DNA from: Polyporus tsugae
Taxonomy: Eukaryota; Basidiomycota; Agaricomycetes; Polyporales; Polyporaceae
Assembly (NCBI GenBank): GCA_024305745.1
Contig: JAHRBS010000008.1
Coordinates: 62,001 to 126,000 of the forward strand
Reading direction: 5' to 3'
Length of the DNA stretch: 64,000 nt
A program made the translations under genes and the position numbers. Below are positions 59,490-64,000 of the stretch, piece after piece. The notes beneath the pieces were generated by a model. That model worked only from the letters and a program-made list of their open reading frames with translations. It ran no database searches and was not told the DNA's origin. The stretch's first letter is position 1, and each line of letters starts with the position of its first letter.

Positions 59490-60236
59490 ATTAGATGCTC
59501 GACAGTCACTCCGGTCTGCGGGGACGACCTCATATTCATCCCGCCGAACCTCACGCGTGTGTTTGCCGCCATCTCGCCCCTCACCATCTGTGTCTACGTC
59601 GGCTCTCTCTCTACCTCACGGATCTCGCAAAGCTCCAGTTGGCGGAGATTGTGGTGTCCATCTTCTACTATACGCCATTCAATGCACTCGCGGCGTCCAC
59701 AGATTTCGTTAATCTCACCAACCTCAACGTTGAACCTCCGGATGCGCACATGGTAAGTGGATTCTCGCTAACGTGCTCTGTAGCGTGTTCCACTCGCACG
59801 GCGTGGGTTGCTGCTGGCGAACTCTGCGCAAGGCGTTGTACTCGTGGGGAAGGCATACCCGAACTGATGCAAGAAGAAACGGCCGCGGGTGTGGACGCTG
59901 TGGAGTATGGCCAAGGAGGTGGGCACGAAGGGCCAAAGATTTGATTGCCTTGTCATTTTCGCGATAGTGACGCATCATTTTGGGAACGTGAAGTCGTATA
60001 TAGTTCCAAAGAGCACAATACAAGCTTTCGACCACAGTAATGGTACACACAATCATCGTTCTCGACAACTGGAAGGGAACACGCGCGGGAGAGTGATCAG
60101 GAGGTCTTCGGACTTGGTTAGTCATCGCCGAGTATATCGACTCCTCGGCCATACAGGCGCAAACATTCAGAGAGTCTTTGGTACGTCTTGCGTGATAACT
60201 GGAGAGACGGCGTATACGGTGTTGTCACTACGCTTG
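59490..60236. other. Intergenic, possible short gene remnant
   Basis: A plus-strand stretch (about 59600-59870) has leucine-rich coding-like sequence (LAKLQLAEIVVSIF, FVNLTNLNVEPP) followed by a very short GTAAGT...CTGTAG segment. It could be a fragment of another F-box/LRR gene, but there is no start and no clear partner. Nothing else recognised. Confidence 0.35.
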
Positions 60237-61721
60237 TTAGGTCTCTCTATTGACGTCCTCACTCACCGAAAGGTCTTCAACACCCCGCAATTCAACTCCA
60301 GTTGCAATCTTGAGATGTTCCAGTAGCTCATGCATATCGGCTTCGATCTACAGCGTTGTCAGTGCCAGACGCCGGCTGAGCAGTCTACTATCTGACTCAC
60401 GGCCTTCCAAATATTATGTATAACTCGAACCTCCGCCTTCACGCCCTCCACGTGCGCCCTTGCTCCGTCAAGACGTTGGTCCTCGTCACCTGAGTGTCAG
60501 CGGCCAAACTGAGACCTCGTGTACATATAAGTACTGTGTAGTTTGGCTGACCTGACTTCTGCCTCACATACAGCCAATAAACACCATAACCTAATGCCGC
60601 TGCGATGACAGCTATCGGGAAAGCCCGCTATTTACAGCCAAAAGAGATCGTTAAACCAATGAATAAGTACGCAATTTCATGCCATTAAACTAGAACACGT
60701 ACCCAAAGAGGTGCCCCAAGCCGGGATAACCCCCAGATGCCCAGAGCACCGCCTACAGCACCCCCTGCGACAGCACATAGGACTCCACTCCACGACGATG
60801 ACCCTTGGATGTCAGTCTTCTTCTATGAGAACGAAAGAGGGTAAGTCTCCAAGGCCTATATTCCCGGTTAGTAGCGTGAAGGACACACTGGTTGCGACCT
60901 GTGGATGACGATTGGCAGAGATCAGCGAAGCCAACGTGTGAGGTTTATGGATGCTCGCACAAGGTGCGCAAATTGTCATTAATGCTCTTGAGGTCGCGAG
61001 CCAGCCGATTGTTTTCTTCTTTCAATGTCGACTGGAAGCTTTTCAAGCCGCTTCCAAACAGGTCAATGTCGTCGGACAGTGTCCCCAAGACCTCTTCTAT
61101 CTTCCCTACTTCTTCGGACTTCACCTTCAGTCTCTGTCCGTCGGGTCCCCGGGCCACTGTGATGAGCATGAACAACGCAGTGGGCATACTAGGGGGCATA
61201 CCTCGATGAGGTCCAGTATCTTGCACTTCACAGCCGGAAGCTGCTCTGGATCGACGTTGGTAAGGGCGTGCTCGTAGTCTGTATCAAGAATGGTTAATAC
61301 GGCGTTGAGCATAGGACAAGTCTGCGCGACACACTAGACAATATCGAGGACGCTTCGCTCGCGCATATCTGGCTGCGCTTTATTATCCGATTGAATTTCT
61401 GTTGCAATGGCATTCAAAATTCCAAGAATGACATCTAGATAACATCACACTCACTTTAAAACACTTGCGCCACGTCTGGAGGAGCGTGGGGGTACCGAAC
61501 CTGTCGAGGGTGGCCGATACTGAGCGAAAATGCTCACGGATGGCCTTGATTGTCTGGGCAAGGTCACGGATGTCCTCCATTGCCATTTTCTCAATGTCCT
61601 GGAGTAACAACATCACCTGTGGTTCATCAGGGAGAGCTCCAGCCTCAGCATCCTTAGACTCTACGCAGGCTGCGTTTGCAAGGTTCGAATGATGGAGAGG
61701 GGAGTCCGTATGGATCTGCAT
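60237..61721 (-). CDS. Helical coiled-coil protein with a Gly-rich hydrophobic hairpin (alpha-pore-forming-like architecture)
   Basis: Nine exons on the minus strand keep frame: 61455-61721, 61335-61398, 61202-61278, 60961-61133, 60889-60898 (10 nt), 60703-60822, 60552-60627, 60401-60489 and 60237-60347; about 328 residues. Residues 1-195 are charged amphipathic helices. Two hydrophobic stretches follow: residues about 210-229, Gly-rich (GGAVGGALG), and about 239-258 (PIAVIAAALGYG), with a short Arg-containing turn. A helical C-terminal part closes the protein. Long helices interrupted by one hydrophobic hairpin is the plan of helical pore-forming proteins such as XaxB/YaxB. There is no signal peptide. 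The start, the 10-nt exon and the last acceptor are the weak points; without the 10-nt exon the protein would stop after exon 4. Function is inferred from architecture only; another membrane-bound coiled-coil protein is equally possible. Confidence 0.6.
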
Positions 61722-62272
61722 TGTAGCAACGAAGGATGGGGTGCCAGTGTACACGATGGGCGGACTACGTCCAAACGGCCCTCTATAAGCCAGGCGGAAA
61801 GAGCAAGTACAGCCGCGCGTCGGACGTCAGCCAGACCATATTGAACTGTAGGCAGCATGCCTGCCGCGTGTTACTGCCTATCTCTTCGCAGTGCAGATAC
61901 GACCCATCCGGGATGCCCTCACACCCGCAGGCGACAGGAACGATAGAGAATCTTCCCAAATCGCTGAGATGCCTGAGTTCCGGAGAGTGCGTGAGGCTGC
62001 AGTGACCATAGATCAGAGTTCAACCACATTACCGCAGCACAGAGCACATGAACCGACCGGCAGAGTCGAGGATACGGCTGGGATGTCCCATGGCAGTCAT
62101 TGAACTGCTTTTGGACGTCGAAGTTCGGACCTTGGCACGACCAACCTGACGATGCTTCTCAGACTGCACGAGGATAAGGGGCAGTGAGACCGTCAGGGTC
62201 CGGGACCTGTGCGAAACGCACCTGGCGACACCCGCCCTCGACACCTTTCGGCTCTTCTTCAAGCGGGCCAAC
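61722..62272. promoter_or_regulatory. Divergent promoter region of the two coiled-coil genes
   Basis: About 550 bp between the two start regions. The true first exon of the plus-strand gene may lie here: its frame is open back to about 62152 without an ATG, and several possible acceptors (TTCTCAG, GGGGCAG) follow an ATG-led frame at about 62048. No operator recognised. Confidence 0.4.
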
Positions 62273-63874
62273 ATGCAGCAGACGACCTACGAATACCGAC
62301 GAGCGAGGACGCACTACCTAATAGTGCCCGGCTTCGTGAAAAATGTCGTCTCCTTGAACGACACTGCGATAACTCTCCGCCGGAAGCTGGTGGATTGCAG
62401 ACCCTTATTAGAACGAGTCGACAGAGAGATGGAGACCACGAACTTCGCGGATCGCTGGCGCGAGCATTGCAAGGTAAGCACCTAGGATTTTGCCTGATAT
62501 TGGGTACGGAGACGCTCTCGGCCACAGGAGTACCGACGTATCCTCGGCGCATCGGAGGCGGCTGCAATCAAGGTTGCTGTGGCAATACGATGTAAGTATG
62601 CGGTATCTTTTGGTGATAACTTGTACGCTCACAGTTTCAGGTTACGTCTCGATACAAGAGAAGGCCAGCTTGAACCTCCGCTCCGAAACAGACAGCAGCA
62701 CGACGCAGGAATTATCCAGATTCAAGGAGGTCAGTCCATGCCACACACTGCACGTCTGTCGTGACGGACTCATACAACCTTCCCGTCGATACTAGACACT
62801 CTCGCTACTCACTGTTGACCAAAGGGACGGTTTCGATCGTCTTCGGATGCTCCTGGAGATTTTTGAAGGGGAACTCGAGGCTTCGTTCCTGTCCCAAACA
62901 CATCTTGTCAGGGGGGAGTATGAGAGCGCGCAGCGAGCCGTCGTGGAGATGGAAGAGATGGAAAATGAGGTTGGAACGCTGAACAAGTACAAGTCAGTCG
63001 AACATTCATCGCATCGGAGGGTGTTCTATATTCTCATACATTGGTGATTAACAGGGGCCAAGGAACGGTGAGCGAACCTCCAATTGACGTCCTCCCGTCC
63101 ACCGTCCTGTACGTGACTAGTGTTATTGACCGTCAACACAGATATTCCAGCCCATTTCCCAGAGGATCAGACAGTGTTGGGCGACGGCTCAGAACACGTT
63201 GCATTCATATATGGCTAGCAATGACACCACGCATGCAACTGTTTCTGACCGTAGGTCTCGGGACTCGGAGCGGGTTACGACAGAGGGACGGAATATCGTC
63301 GGATTGCCGTTTCGCGATCAACAACGAATAGGTTAGTCATTAAGTCGAGAACGCGACATCCGAGGTGATAATTGAATGGGGAAAATCTTGCAGATGAGCC
63401 AAACGAGCAGTTCGTTATGGCACGGAAGAGACAGCTGGAGGCGGAGGCGGCCCTCGACGACCTCGAACGAAACCAACGAGACATTCTGGATGCGTTACAA
63501 AATATCCAGGCGGGGTTGCAGACGCAATCTGATCTGCTTCAGACTGTTTTATCAGAGATTACGTCCAAGGTATGCCAAGAATATGGCATACATATGTAGC
63601 TGAACCTCTGGGGGGGAAGACTCACCCACGAAATACAGCTTGCCAAACAGTCGAACGACTACTTGGAAGCGCTCCGCCACGTTCCTGCTGCGAGTTCCCC
63701 AGTGAGTGCTCGAGAATGGTGGTGCTTTTTGGCAACGTATTAATGAGTCCTGCCATGCTGTAGACTGAACAACTTGCATCTCGCAATGCGAGACATCGAT
63801 TCCTGTCGACGTCGGAAGCGTGGAGGGAACGGGCGACTACGTTGACAGATGAGTATGCGAAGAGGGTGAAGTAG
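62273..63874 (+). CDS. Coiled-coil-rich helical protein, divergent partner of the hairpin protein
   Basis: Nine exons keep frame: 62273-62473, 62528-62591, 62641-62729, 62796-62992, 63055-63067 (13 nt), 63142-63331, 63394-63569, 63639-63701 and 63764-63874; 367 residues from the ATG at 62273. The frame is open upstream, so an extra 5' exon is likely. The protein is almost entirely predicted helix with heptad-like patterns, for example LLEIFEGELEASFL and a long Glu/Gln/Leu-rich segment containing LDDLERNQRDILDAL. I see no signal peptide and no hydrophobic segment. Its size, helical nature and head-to-head position next to the hairpin protein suggest that the two act together. The pair recalls two-component helical pore-forming proteins (XaxA/XaxB, YaxA/YaxB), in which one partner lacks a strong membrane hairpin. 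This is inference; no sequence motif proves it. Confidence 0.6.
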
Positions 63875-64000
63875 GGTGCGATCTCACCATTATCCCAAGG
63901 CCACCTTCTATGCTGACTCGGAGTTGAATGCACACCCAAACCAACACGGTTCTCTGGACTGCCGCAACTCTGAGTCAGGTACAGTGGCGCGTTCATCGCG

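Noticed and set aside
59495..59944. 149-codon plus-strand frame after the F-box pseudogene
   Set aside because: A leucine-rich piece is present, but there is no start, no partner exon and the only intron candidate is too short (about 33 nt).
1..64000. CRISPR arrays, bacterial operons, rRNA genes
   Set aside because: The DNA is eukaryotic with spliced genes; no regularly spaced direct repeats and no rRNA signature were seen.

Overview
The window looks like nuclear DNA of a basidiomycete fungus, most likely an agaricomycete. Genes are GC-rich and cut by many short GT-AG introns (mostly 48-90 nt) with CTRAY-like branch sites; one gene has 28 exons. F-box/leucine-rich genes occur in several decayed copies, and a kinase-like gene carries HGDLRPSN and LDFD motifs typical of agaricomycete kinase-like proteins. 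All gene models and alignments were made by eye.

Left part (1-22 kb): the edge of a Pro/Gln-rich ORF; a 1366-residue Ser/Pro-rich protein of unknown function on the minus strand (1622-5837); then UDP-glucose:glycoprotein glucosyltransferase, the folding sensor of the ER (10123-16384). This enzyme gene lies between two inverted copies of one F-box gene: a dead copy on the left (about 6740-9650, split by a terminal-inverted-repeat element with a 9-bp target duplication) and an intact copy on the right (16877-18566). A second F-box gene diverges from the intact copy (19394-21395), followed by an intron-containing tRNA-His.

Middle (22-35 kb): a Polo kinase (22177-25451), then a cluster of a different F-box family: one nearly intact gene (26839-28595), a protein-kinase-like gene (28815-31097), and two F-box pseudogenes (31.4-32.6 and 33.0-34.7 kb). 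A fourth member of this family lies at 57.1-59.5 kb and is broken by a Tc1/mariner-type miniature element with perfect 26-bp terminal repeats.

Gene-poor part (34.7-57.1 kb): I can support only one gene here, a two-exon proline/serine-rich protein (51258-52411) with a cysteine-containing motif. The rest has G-homopolymer runs, microsatellites, inverted repeats and a 1.6-kb purine-rich tract.

Right end (60.2-63.9 kb): two divergent multi-exon genes encode helical, coiled-coil-rich proteins of similar size. One has a glycine-rich hydrophobic hairpin between helical halves; the other has none. The arrangement recalls two-component alpha-helical pore-forming proteins such as XaxA/XaxB and YaxA/YaxB. 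This is an inference from architecture only and is my leading candidate for an undescribed system.
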